DNA of 64,000 nt from Spirochaetia bacterium. Its GTDB lineage: Bacteria; Spirochaetota; Leptospiria; Turneriellales; JAOUOS01. This document shows, piece after piece, positions 44,783 through 53,731 of the stretch. The stretch is from the NCBI GenBank assembly GCA_029880285.1, contig JAOUOS010000004.1, forward strand, positions 87,679 to 151,678, read 5' to 3'. Each line of letters opens with the position of its first letter. The first letter of the stretch is position 1. The notes beneath the pieces were generated by a model. That model saw nothing but the letters and a program-made list of their open reading frames with translations, ran no database searches and was not told the DNA's origin. The position numbers were made by a program, and so were the translations under genes.

Positions 44783-46126
44783 CTATATTTTTTTTCGAAA
44801 TACCGCTTTTGCGGGCCGACCTATTAAAAATTTATGAGTCGAACCCTTCTGAACAGCTTGTTTATAAATTTCGCATGATTCATCAAATGCTTTCACGATA
44901 TGAGCCATTTCTGCCTGCTGGTGAGACCATGTCGTATATAATAATCCCTGAAATAAAACACCCCGGGCGATCATTTCCTGCATCATCAATGTGCGGTAAA
45001 AATCATCCGGATCTCCTGAAGAATTGCGGCAAATAAGCGCAATTAAACATGGATATCCTATCCATTGTAAAAATTTTTCAAGGTTATGCTTCTGTATAGT
45101 CTCATCAAATCTTTTTTTTAAGGTTTCGCCTCTTGCCCAATTGCTTTCAATCATGTTGTGTTTTTTAAATTCCTGTATCGTTGCAATCATCGCAGCTAAG
45201 CCTGTTGTCTCTGCGCCATGAGTTGTAGAAATCAAAAAAAGCTTATCATCACCCTCTTTTCGAATACCTCCGAGTTCCATGATATCTGCGCGACCTGTTA
45301 AAGCACAGGCAGAAAATCCGTTTGCGATACCTTTTCCCCATGTTGTTAAATCGGCTTGAACATTCAAGTAGTTATGAGCTCCCTGCATACTCCACTTAAA
45401 CCCCGAAATCATTTCATCTAAAATAAATATTACGCCTTTATCTTTGCACAGCGCGGCTGTTTTTTGAAGGAAATTGTCACGCGGAGGATCAAATTTCACT
45501 GGCTCCATGATAAGGCAGGCAATATCGTGATCTTTTTCTGAAAGCAGCGCTTCTACTGACTCATAGTTATTATAGCTGAATAATGCGGTCATTTCACGAA
45601 CCTTGGATGGTATTCCGCGATCGCATGGCGTTGTGATAATAAACCAGTCATCATAGCTGAAAAAGTTATGTTCTCTTGCCAAAGCCACTCTGTTTCTGCC
45701 GGTAAAAGCGCGGGAAAGTTTAACGGCCGCGGTTGTAACGGTTGATCCGTTTTTAGCAAATTTTACCATATCTCCTGATTGAACAGTTTCAAGAAACAAT
45801 TTGGCGGCATCCCTTTCAATGACAGCGGGACGCTGAAAATTTGTACCCCGAAAAGCGGCTTCGGCCACAGCCTGAGCAACAGGTTCATAGCCATGACCAA
45901 TGCAAACCGATGTTAATCCCATACTGCAGTCAATAAATTCATTACCGTCTAAATCCCAAACATGGGCGCCTTTGCCATGAGTGATTGCAGCAGGAGCATT
46001 TTCAGGAAACTGGTCGTCTCCCTTTGAATAAGTATGCGCCCCGCCGGGAATCAAATCATGAATTTGATTTGAATATTCGCGTGATTTTTTATAATTATTA
46101 ATTAATGAATTATTTAACATATTCAT
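44783..46126 (-). CDS. class-III aminotransferase (glutamate-1-semialdehyde aminomutase-like)
   Basis: The 447-aa PLP enzyme has LIPGGAHTYSKGDDQFP (25-41), NGSTVTTAAVKLSRA (near 126-140), FILDEMISGF (Asp237) and TTWGKGIANGF with PLP Lys265. It resembles HemL and its sugar-locus relatives. HemL itself is unlikely in this setting, although the sequence does not exclude it; transfer of an amino group onto a sugar or an acyl precursor fits the cluster better. It overlaps the SpsF-type gene by 17 nt. Confidence 0.85.
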   Translation of the reverse strand: MNMLNNSLINNYKKSREYSNQIHDLIPGGAHTYSKGDDQFPENAPAAITHGKGAHVWDLDGNEFIDCSMGLTSVCIGHGYEPVAQAVAEAAFRGTNFQRPAVIERDAAKLFLETVQSGDMVKFAKNGSTVTTAAVKLSRAFTGRNRVALAREHNFFSYDDWFIITTPCDRGIPSKVREMTALFSYNNYESVEALLSEKDHDIACLIMEPVKFDPPRDNFLQKTAALCKDKGVIFILDEMISGFKWSMQGAHNYLNVQADLTTWGKGIANGFSACALTGRADIMELGGIRKEGDDKLFLISTTHGAETTGLAAMIATIQEFKKHNMIESNWARGETLKKRFDETIQKHNLEKFLQWIGYPCLIALICRNSSGDPDDFYRTLMMQEMIARGVLFQGLLYTTWSHQQAEMAHIVKAFDESCEIYKQAVQKGSTHKFLIGRPAKAVFRKKI

Positions 46127-46868
46127 CCTCTTTTATTGATTTTTGGTACCCTTCATTTCTTTTATATTCAATATTATAATTTTTCCATTTAGAATTTTTT
46201 TCTAGAAATTGCAATATATCAGAAGTATTAAAATTTGAATTTATTCCATACAAATCTTCATAAACAGCAGTTACCAGCTCAAAGTCTTTTGGCTCATCGA
46301 CTGTCCATCTTAGAAAAGATAAATCTTGCTTGTTTTTGAAATGGCCTATTTTGAATTTTTTAGGCTGTCTGTTAAAATAGGACGTTACATGTTCACGTTC
46401 TGAACTGAGTTTTGCGCTTTTCCATGCATTTTTAAGTACGCTAAATTTAAATATTTCTACATCAAGACCATCAGGATATGTCGGCTCTAAAGCATTAGCG
46501 GCATAATCATAATTTCCATTGATATAAAAATCAATCACTTCATCTATAATCTCCGGATCAATTAAAGGACAATCGCCGGTTAAACGCACAATATGCTCAG
46601 TTGAATATTTTTTAGCGGCCTGATAAAATCTGTCTAAAACATCATTTAAACTGCCTCTAAAACATTCTATATTTATTTTATCGCATAACTTTTTTAAAGG
46701 ATCATCGCTTTTGTCAATACTTGTGGCTAAAATTAGTTTATCAATTCTTTTTGATTTTAAAATTCTTTCTATTTCTAACTGTATCATTGACTTACCAATG
46801 ATTTCTTTTAATACTTTGCCCGGTAGCCTTGTCGATGATACTCTGGCCTGTAAAATTGCTAAAATCAT
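46110..46868 (-). CDS. SpsF-type cytidylyltransferase, likely CMP-nonulosonate synthetase
   Basis: The 252-aa protein begins ILAILQARVSSTRLPGKVL (2-20), the nucleotide-binding start of CMP-sugar synthetases, followed by RLTGDCPLIDPEIIDEVI (near 95-112) and LRWTVDEPKDFELV (near 186). This is the SpsF group, found with NeuB-type and PseG-type genes in the Bacillus sps operon. It would attach CMP to the nonulosonic acid. It overlaps the methyltransferase upstream by 4 nt. Confidence 0.85.
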   Translation of the reverse strand: MILAILQARVSSTRLPGKVLKEIIGKSMIQLEIERILKSKRIDKLILATSIDKSDDPLKKLCDKINIECFRGSLNDVLDRFYQAAKKYSTEHIVRLTGDCPLIDPEIIDEVIDFYINGNYDYAANALEPTYPDGLDVEIFKFSVLKNAWKSAKLSSEREHVTSYFNRQPKKFKIGHFKNKQDLSFLRWTVDEPKDFELVTAVYEDLYGINSNFNTSDILQFLEKNSKWKNYNIEYKRNEGYQKSIKEDEYVK

Positions 46869-47548
46869 TCTGTTTTATAGAAATTATTATAACTTTTTTT
46901 TAGTAAGACAATCATTCCTCTGTTATCGGAATTTGAAATATTCATAATTCCATCGCTCTCATCATGATCATAACAAGCATAATAGATAGTTTTATAAAAA
47001 CCAAGAGAAGTAAAGATATTTGCATAATTTTGTTTATACGTATAAACTATTTCATTGGGTAAATGATGGTACTTTCTTTTATAATTATAATCAGGCAAGA
47101 AATCACCCAGAATAATGTAACCTTCATCTAATAAAATACGATCAATTTCTGAGATACATTTTGTTAAATTTCGCCGGTCAATCCAGTGTAATACAAAATT
47201 TATAATTACAATATCTGCCTTTTTTGTTATTGGAATTTCAGATAATAAGCCCCTATAAAATTGAATTCTAGAATATTTTTTTTGACCATTTATTATTGCT
47301 TGCTTGCTTGCATCCAAACCTGAAAATAACCAATTGTTTCCTTGATATAGATTGTTTATTGTATTTAACCTGTAACCATTAGAACAACCCAACTCTACAA
47401 TATGATATTTTTTTCTTTTATTTAAATTCAACTGATCAAACGTATACAATACCCAATCACTTTTCTCTCTAATACCTAAATTATCTTTATTTCTTTGATA
47501 CCAACCATCGCCTTCTGAATTAAAAAATATTTTATCTTGTTCTTTCAT
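46865..47548 (-). CDS. class I SAM-dependent methyltransferase
   Basis: A 227-aa methyltransferase with motif I IVELGCSNGYRLNTI (near residue 50), FSGLDASKQA and IVIINFVLHWIDRRNL, then LLDEGYIILGDF. Its place between the aldo/keto reductase and the SpsF-type gene suggests O- or N-methylation of the nonulosonate or an acyl substituent. No special substrate motif is visible. It overlaps its downstream neighbour by 4 nt. Confidence 0.85.
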   Translation of the reverse strand: MKEQDKIFFNSEGDGWYQRNKDNLGIREKSDWVLYTFDQLNLNKRKKYHIVELGCSNGYRLNTINNLYQGNNWLFSGLDASKQAIINGQKKYSRIQFYRGLLSEIPITKKADIVIINFVLHWIDRRNLTKCISEIDRILLDEGYIILGDFLPDYNYKRKYHHLPNEIVYTYKQNYANIFTSLGFYKTIYYACYDHDESDGIMNISNSDNRGMIVLLKKSYNNFYKTE

Positions 47549-47567
47549 ATATTGCTCCTAAATTATT

Positions 47568-48452
47568 TTATATTCTCCAACAAGATGGATTAATTATATT
47601 TATATCTTTAATAGAAAATCTAGAAAACTTTGAAAAAGAATTAATATCGTTTATACTTATTAATTCATGAAATTGCTTAGAATTATTTATCCCTACAATA
47701 ACTACATCTACATTTTCAATACCTAAAACAAAACCTAAAGCTGCCTCTGTTTGACTAAGATTTAATTCTTTCAAAAAATTGATATATTCAGAAAAATGAA
47801 TTCGAATAGAATTAAAATAGGGATTAAACTCTTTTTCCTTCATTAATAGCAATCCCTGTAAAAACGCAGATCTTGCATGTATTTCAATATTTTTATCTTT
47901 TAGCTCCTGAAGAAAATTGTTCTCTAAAAATCTTTGATCAAAGATATTTAAAGGTATTTGAATTAAATCGATATTATAATTTTCTATAAGTTTTTTTACC
48001 TGCTCAGGTGAATAAACTGAAACACCTATCTTTTTTATCAGAAACTTCTCTTTAAAATTATACAATATTTCATATAAATAATCACTGTTTTCTTGTAGTA
48101 GATCTTCACAATGATGAAGCATAAGACTGTAAATCTTTTGTTTATTTAACTTTTTAAGAGATTCAAAAAATACCAACTGCATATTTTTAGCATCGTCTTT
48201 AGTTATAGGTCTCTTTCTTTTAAAAGTATAGGAAGGTGTTTTTGTAATTATCTTGAAATTATAATCTAGGGGAATTATTTTTCCTAAAACTTCTTCAGAG
48301 CTGCCATACTGACAGGCAGTATCAATAATTTCTACCTTGTTGTCTAAAGCTATCTTAATAATTTTTTCAGCTTCATCAGTAGTTGTAACACCTGTTTTAT
48401 TTGAAATACCGTATTTTAATCCAAACTGAACTGTTCCTAAGCCTAATTTCAT
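47568..48452 (-). CDS. aldo/keto reductase
   Basis: The 294-aa protein keeps the catalytic set: IIDTACQYGSSEEVLG (Asp, Tyr), IITKTPSY (Lys) and SLMLHHCEDL (His), then NIDLIQIPLNIFDQRF and VVIVGINNSKQFHELIS. It overlaps the PseC-like gene by 4 nt. Aldo/keto reductases of this type occur in several nonulosonate clusters next to SpsF genes; reduction of a keto group of the sugar is likely, but the sequence alone does not prove it. Confidence 0.87.
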   Translation of the reverse strand: MKLGLGTVQFGLKYGISNKTGVTTTDEAEKIIKIALDNKVEIIDTACQYGSSEEVLGKIIPLDYNFKIITKTPSYTFKRKRPITKDDAKNMQLVFFESLKKLNKQKIYSLMLHHCEDLLQENSDYLYEILYNFKEKFLIKKIGVSVYSPEQVKKLIENYNIDLIQIPLNIFDQRFLENNFLQELKDKNIEIHARSAFLQGLLLMKEKEFNPYFNSIRIHFSEYINFLKELNLSQTEAALGFVLGIENVDVVIVGINNSKQFHELISINDINSFSKFSRFSIKDINIINPSCWRI

Positions 48453-49606
48453 TTTAAAACATTTTTTAAGCTATGCACGACCTTCTCTTGATCGCTTTCT
48501 GACAAGTCTACATATAAAGGCAAAGTTATCGCGCATTCATAATAATTTTCTGAAACCAGAAAGTCACCTTTTTTAAAACCCAGCTTTGTATAGTATGGCT
48601 GTAGATGAACAGGAATATAATGAACATGAAGTTCAACACCTTTTTCTCTTACAGCTAAGAAAAATTTATTTTTATTATTATTTATGGCTTCTAAATTAAT
48701 TTGAACTACATAAAGATGAAAAGCAGATAAAGTATTATTGTTTACTTTAGGTGTTTTTACCGGTAAATCTTTTAATTGTTTATTATAGTTTTCTGCGATT
48801 TCATTTCTTTTTTTAATAAAATCATTTAAACGTTTTAACTGGCTCAAGCCCAGCGCGGCTTGAAAATCAGTTATTCGGTAATTAAAGCCTAAATCAATCA
48901 TTTCATAATACCATGTTCCATCAGGTTCTTTTGTCATAAACTCAGGCTCTTTTATAATACCATGAGTTCGTAAAAGCTTAAGTTTTTCATAAATTTCTTT
49001 TTTATTTGTTAACACCATACCGCCTTCGCCTGTAGTTATCATCTTAACCGGATGAAAGCTGAATACAGCCGCGTCTGAAAACTCGCATGAACCTACGGGC
49101 TTATTATTAAATTTACCGCCAAGAGCGTGGCAGGCGTCTTCAAGTATAAAAAAGCCGTATTCTTTTGAAAGAGAATATATCTTATCCATTTCGCAAGACT
49201 GACCGGCAAAGTGCACAGGTATTACAGCTTTAGGTATTTTGTTATTTTTTTTTGCCTCAATTAGTTTTTCTTCTAATTTAAAAACATCCATATTATATGT
49301 TTCAATATCAATATCCACAAAATCTACAGAAGCCCCGCAAAATAAGGCGCAATTGGCCGATGCCACAAAAGTATTTGGTGAGGTATAAACGATATCGCCT
49401 TTACCAATACCAAGAGATAAACAGGCAATATGTAAAGCGGCTGTTCCATTGGCGCAAGCCACGGCATATTTCGCGCCACAGTATTCGGCTATTGCTTTTT
49501 CAAATTTTTCAACAACCGGTCCTTGTGTAATTAATTCTGACCGAAGAACATCTGCTACTGCTTTTATATCTTCTTCTGAAATATTTTGTTTACCGTAATA
49601 AATCAT
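48449..49606 (-). CDS. pseC: PseC-like UDP-sugar 4-aminotransferase
   Basis: A 385-aa DegT aminotransferase. The start MIYYGKQNISEEDIKAV and SPNTFVASANCALF, EDACHALGG (157-165) and FSFHPVKMITTGEGGM with PLP Lys188 match PseC, which aminates UDP-4-keto-6-deoxy-altrosamine on the pseudaminic-acid route. The dehydratase PseB, which would supply its substrate, is not in the window. It overlaps wecC by 4 nt and the aldo/keto reductase by 4 nt. Confidence 0.88.
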   Translation of the reverse strand: MIYYGKQNISEEDIKAVADVLRSELITQGPVVEKFEKAIAEYCGAKYAVACANGTAALHIACLSLGIGKGDIVYTSPNTFVASANCALFCGASVDFVDIDIETYNMDVFKLEEKLIEAKKNNKIPKAVIPVHFAGQSCEMDKIYSLSKEYGFFILEDACHALGGKFNNKPVGSCEFSDAAVFSFHPVKMITTGEGGMVLTNKKEIYEKLKLLRTHGIIKEPEFMTKEPDGTWYYEMIDLGFNYRITDFQAALGLSQLKRLNDFIKKRNEIAENYNKQLKDLPVKTPKVNNNTLSAFHLYVVQINLEAINNNKNKFFLAVREKGVELHVHYIPVHLQPYYTKLGFKKGDFLVSENYYECAITLPLYVDLSESDQEKVVHSLKNVLK

Positions 49607-50823
49607 AACTTTTTTTTAGTTACCCCGCAAAAATCTAAAATAATTTTATTCTTATGCTCATACTGTTCTTTAAATTCTTTATGAGCGACCAGAAAAACAC
49701 AAATATCTGATTTTTCAAACGCTTCGCCAAAAGAAAAGAGTTGAAATTCTTTTACTTCGTCACAATTAGGTTCAACCGCTAATATTGTATGATTATCAGA
49801 TTTTATTTCTTTAGCAATTTCTAAAGCGGGTGATTCTCTTAAATCATCAATATCTGCTTTATAGGCGAGACCAAAACAGCCTATAACCGGTTTTTTATTA
49901 TTTTTATTTTCAAACTCATAAGCTACCTTTTTAATTTTTTCAATAACCCATTTTGTTTTTAGCAAGTTTGTCTCACGGGCCTTTTTTATAAAAGATGAAT
50001 TTTCAGGGGCTGAATGAACAATAAACCAGGGATCAACGGCTATACAATGCCCGCCTACACCGGGCCCGGGATTTAATATATTAACTCGCGGATGGTGATT
50101 CGCCAGTTGTATAAGTTCATGGACATCAATATTTAATTTATCACATATCATTGATAATTCATTCGCGAAAGCTATATTTACATCTCGAAACGAGTTTTCA
50201 GTTAATTTTGAAAGCTCAGCTGTTTTCGCGTCTGTAAAAATAACTTCTCCCTTAACAAATGTTTTATAGAATTCCGCGGCTTTTAAAGTAGATTCATAGT
50301 TTATACCGCCAATAATTCTATCGTTTTCTATTAATTCTTTCATTATAAAGCCCGGTAAAACACGCTCGGGACAGTGAGCAATATAAATATTACTTACATC
50401 CACATTTTTTTCTACCAGTATTTCTTTGATTTTTTCAGTTGTACCGGGGGGTGATGTTGATTCTAATATTATTATATTTTCCTTTTTTAAAAAAGGGGCC
50501 ATGCTTTCTACAGACTGCAATACATAATCAATATTAGGTTCATAATTATTTTTAAAGGGTGTAGGTACGGCTATAATAAATACATCCGCATAATCAGGCG
50601 TTAAATAAGCCCTTAAGTTACCCGATTCAACTGCGGCTCTTACAAATGTATCTAAATCGGGTTCTACTATATGTATATCACCATTGTTTATGGTATCTAC
50701 TATACTTTGCTTTACATCAACACCGCGAACCTGAAAGCCTCTGTTAGCCAAAAGAGCAGATGTAGGCAAACCAATATAACCCAGACCAAGCACGCAAACT
50801 TTTTTATTTGTATTAATAATCAT
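49603..50823 (-). CDS. wecC: UDP-N-acetyl-D-mannosamine dehydrogenase
   Basis: The 406-aa dehydrogenase converts UDP-ManNAc to UDP-ManNAcA with two NAD. It has the Rossmann motif GLGYIGLP (14-21), NIDYVLQSV, ESTSPPGTTEKI, CPERVLPGF and the catalytic-Cys segment PGPGVGGHCIAVDPWF. The last two genes (wecC and wecB) overlap by 4 nt, and the product can be used for O-units or enterobacterial-antigen-like glycans. Confidence 0.94.
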   Translation of the reverse strand: MIINTNKKVCVLGLGYIGLPTSALLANRGFQVRGVDVKQSIVDTINNGDIHIVEPDLDTFVRAAVESGNLRAYLTPDYADVFIIAVPTPFKNNYEPNIDYVLQSVESMAPFLKKENIIILESTSPPGTTEKIKEILVEKNVDVSNIYIAHCPERVLPGFIMKELIENDRIIGGINYESTLKAAEFYKTFVKGEVIFTDAKTAELSKLTENSFRDVNIAFANELSMICDKLNIDVHELIQLANHHPRVNILNPGPGVGGHCIAVDPWFIVHSAPENSSFIKKARETNLLKTKWVIEKIKKVAYEFENKNNKKPVIGCFGLAYKADIDDLRESPALEIAKEIKSDNHTILAVEPNCDEVKEFQLFSFGEAFEKSDICVFLVAHKEFKEQYEHKNKIILDFCGVTKKKL

Positions 50824-51932
50824 TGTAATAAATCTTTAATAATTCTATCGGTTGCTTTGCCATCACCATACGGATTTACGGCCGTACTCATACTTTCATA
50901 ATATTCTTTGTTATCAAGCAAATTTTTAGTTTCAAAAATAATTTTTTCAATATTTGTGCCTACTAGTTTTACAGTACCCGCGTGTACAGCCTCGGGACGT
51001 TCTGTATTTTCTCTCATAACCAGTATGGGCTTGCCTAATGAGGGAGCTTCTTCTTGTATTCCCCCTGAATCAGTTAATATTATCATAGAACGGTTCATTA
51101 GATATACAAATGGCAAATAATCATAGGGTTTTGTTAAAAAAATATTCTTTTGCCCCTTAAGCATTTCAGTAACAGGCTTTTCAACATTAGGATTCATATG
51201 TACCGGATAGCATATTTCAACATCATCTCTTTTTGAAATAGTTAACAAAGCCTTACAAATATTCTCAAATCCCTCCCCAAAACTTTCACGCCGGTGCCCC
51301 GTAACTAAAATTAATTTTTTTTGAGGATTTAAAAACTCAAACAAACTTTGCATAGATGCTAATATGTTTTTATCATTTTTTAACTTTTCTGTAATTGTCA
51401 GCAATGAATCTATAACTGTATTACCGGTAACCAATATTTTACTTTCTGGAATATACTCTTGAAGAAGATTTTTTTTCGCGTTTTCTGTTGGGGCATAGTG
51501 TTTTTCAGCTAGAACTGACGTTACTCTTCTGTTAATTTCTTCTGGCCAGGGTGAATAGTTATTATATGTTCTTAAGCCAGCTTCTATATGAGCAATATTA
51601 ATTTTTTGATAATAGCTGGCTAATGATGCCGCCAGAGTAGTTGATGTATCGCCATGCACTAAAACGTAATCTGGTTTATATAAATTGAATATTTCAGATA
51701 ACTTAACCAATATAGAAGAAGTAATTTCTGATAAAGTTTGATTTGGTTTCATTATATTAAGATCATAGTCTGGTTTTATACTAAATAGATTTAATACCTG
51801 ATCGAGCATTTCTCTATGCTGAGAGGTTACGCATAAACGAGATTCAATATTTTTTTCTTGTTTTAATTTATTAACTAAAACAGCCATCTTAATGGCTTCT
51901 GGTCTTGTTCCAAATACTGTTAAGATTTTCAA
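50820..51932 (-). CDS. wecB: UDP-N-acetylglucosamine 2-epimerase (WecB type)
   Basis: The 370-aa non-hydrolysing epimerase makes UDP-ManNAc. It has FGTRPEAIKMAVLV (7-20), TSQHREMLDQVL, HGDTSTTLAASLA, HIEAGLRTY, TGHRRESFGEG and TDSGGIQEEAPSL followed by MRENTERPEAV. The WecB wording differs from the WbpI-like enzyme at 29307. It feeds wecC, which it overlaps by 4 nt. Confidence 0.95.
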   Translation of the reverse strand: MKILTVFGTRPEAIKMAVLVNKLKQEKNIESRLCVTSQHREMLDQVLNLFSIKPDYDLNIMKPNQTLSEITSSILVKLSEIFNLYKPDYVLVHGDTSTTLAASLASYYQKINIAHIEAGLRTYNNYSPWPEEINRRVTSVLAEKHYAPTENAKKNLLQEYIPESKILVTGNTVIDSLLTITEKLKNDKNILASMQSLFEFLNPQKKLILVTGHRRESFGEGFENICKALLTISKRDDVEICYPVHMNPNVEKPVTEMLKGQKNIFLTKPYDYLPFVYLMNRSMIILTDSGGIQEEAPSLGKPILVMRENTERPEAVHAGTVKLVGTNIEKIIFETKNLLDNKEYYESMSTAVNPYGDGKATDRIIKDLLQ

Positions 51933-51988
51933 AATAACTTCTTAATTTTTATACTATATATATTTTAATTACTGTAATAGCAATATTA

Positions 51989-52360
51989 TTATTTCAATTT
52001 ATTTTTTATTTCTAAAACAGCTATTCTCATTAACTCTACATATCGCGGTAGACTTTCATAAATCTCTTCAGCTAAAGTTTCTTTATACGTATGAGTTGTC
52101 ATATTTCTATCTTCAAGCATTTCTAAATATTTAGGTTCGTCCTTTAGAATTTTTAACGAAAAGGCCTCTCGAATTGATTCTCTGGGAGAGTTTACCATTT
52201 TACCCTGATAATCACAATACTTTTTTAAAAGCTTCCAAAACAATTCAAATGTAAATTCAAACCGTTGAATAGCAGAATCACGAATATATTCATTTTTTTC
52301 TTGTAATAAAGAATCGTGTAGTCGGTCGCAGGCTTTTTCAAAAGTAATTATATAAATTAA
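51989..52360 (-). pseudogene. HepT/HI0074-like HEPN protein, start lost, no antitoxin partner
   Basis: A 123-residue frame opens just after a stop at 52361-52363 and matches HI0074/HepT proteins: NEYIRDSAIQRFEFTFELFWKLLKKY, SPRESIREAF and, near the end, EDRNMTTHTY, the RX4HXY active-site motif. No ATG or GTG exists in the matching N-terminal part; the first usual start is TTG at 52243, which drops the first helix. The MNT nucleotidyltransferase partner is absent. An ATT start or a decayed gene are both possible. Confidence 0.7.
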
Positions 52361-53526
52361 CTAAAAATTTTATTATGCGTTTCAATTACTGCTTGTATTA
52401 CTTTTTCAATATCACTTTCTGGCATTTTAGCGTAAGCGGGAAGGCTTACAGCCTCGCAAAAACAAGAATACGCGACAGGAAAATCATCTGGTTTTAAACT
52501 GTATTTTTCTTTCCAGTACGTTTGAATATGAAGTGGAATAAAGTGAACCGAACACCCCACTTCTTTTTCTTTCATTATACTAATAAATTTATCTCTCATT
52601 TTATTTTTTACTTTAATTACATATAAATGCCATGAATGCTTATCGTTTTTATTTTTAACAAAAGGTGTTTCAATTCTATTTAAATTTTTAAAACTTTCTG
52701 TATATCTTTCTGCTATTTTATTTCTTTTTTCAAAAAAATAATCACATTTTTTTAACTGCTGCAAACCTATAGAGGCGGCAATATCTGTCATATTATATTT
52801 ATACCCCGCGCCAATAATATCATAGGACCACGAAGCCTCGGGTGAAACATATCTATCCCAGCTGTCTTTATTTATACCATGTAATCGCATTTTACTCATT
52901 TTATCTTTATAAGCTTCATTGTTTGTCGTAATCATACCGCCCTCGCCCGTGGTAATAGATTTTGTTGCGTAAAAACTAAATACAGTTATATCACCAATGG
53001 TACCTATCATTTTATTATTACAAGTAGCAGGCAGAGAATGAGCGGCATCTTCAATAATTTTTAAATTATACTTTTGCGCTAAAGACATAATTTCATTCAT
53101 ATCACAAGTCTGTCCTGCGAAATGTACCGGCATAATAGCTTTTACTTTATGATTTTTTCCAGCACAAAGTTTTTTTAATAAATCTTCTAATTTTTGTACA
53201 TCTATATTAAAGGTTTTTTCATTAATATCACAAAATACAGGATGCGCGTCAAAATAACGGATGACCTCTGCTGTCGCGGTAAATGTGTAAGGTGACGTTA
53301 TAACCAGATCATCTCTTTCAAGACCAATCGCGTCAAGAGCTAAATGAAGCCCAGCAGTAGCTGAATTAACGGATATAGAATATTTAGAACCTATATATTC
53401 AGAAAAGGCTTTTTCGAACTTCATTATTTTAGGACCAGTAGTTATCCAGCCCGACTCTAAAGTATCTATTACTTCGTTTATTTCTTCATAACCAATATCG
53501 GGTAACGCGAAAGGTAAAAAAGCCAT
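52357..53526 (-). CDS. DegT/DnrJ/EryC1 sugar aminotransferase
   Basis: A 389-aa aminotransferase with FALPDIGYEEINEV (6-19), SATAGLHLAL (55-64), TSPYTFTATAEV (77-88), EDAAHSLPA (159-167) and FSFYATKSITTGEGG with PLP Lys189. It belongs to the ArnB/perosamine-synthase-like group that aminates 4-keto sugar nucleotides. Its stop overlaps the open frame of the HEPN remnant. A gap of about 190 nt and a hairpin repeat separate it from the O-antigen ligase. Confidence 0.9.
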   Translation of the reverse strand: MAFLPFALPDIGYEEINEVIDTLESGWITTGPKIMKFEKAFSEYIGSKYSISVNSATAGLHLALDAIGLERDDLVITSPYTFTATAEVIRYFDAHPVFCDINEKTFNIDVQKLEDLLKKLCAGKNHKVKAIMPVHFAGQTCDMNEIMSLAQKYNLKIIEDAAHSLPATCNNKMIGTIGDITVFSFYATKSITTGEGGMITTNNEAYKDKMSKMRLHGINKDSWDRYVSPEASWSYDIIGAGYKYNMTDIAASIGLQQLKKCDYFFEKRNKIAERYTESFKNLNRIETPFVKNKNDKHSWHLYVIKVKNKMRDKFISIMKEKEVGCSVHFIPLHIQTYWKEKYSLKPDDFPVAYSCFCEAVSLPAYAKMPESDIEKVIQAVIETHNKIFS

Positions 53527-53658
53527 AATTATATCAATTTAAACTGAGACATTAAGAGGTCAACACATTTATGTATTTTTAATTAGAAAATGTATTAAAG
53601 CTAATATGAATAATATCAACAAACTATATTGTAACTATACAATAAATTAAAAGCTTTA

Positions 53659-53731
53659 GATAGGATTTACAGGATTCGCATGATTTTTTTATACAATTTT
53701 TCTTTATCCTGAAAATCCTGTTAATCCTGTC
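53659..53731. repeat. inverted-repeat element of the GGATTTACAGGATT type
   Basis: Left arm GATAGGATTTACAGGATT (53659-53676) and the complement of the right arm (GACAGGATTAACAGGATT, 53731-53714) agree at 16 of 18 bases. Similar arms are scattered in many bacterial genomes as small dispersed repeats. The right arm supplies the last codons and the TAA stop of the O-antigen ligase at 53721, so it is partly coding. It may also work as a terminator. Confidence 0.65.

Noticed and set aside
51989..52243. 84-aa TTG-started HEPN gene as a normal full-length toxin
   Set aside because: The family similarity extends upstream in frame for 39 more codons without a usual start codon, so a shortened or decayed gene fits better.
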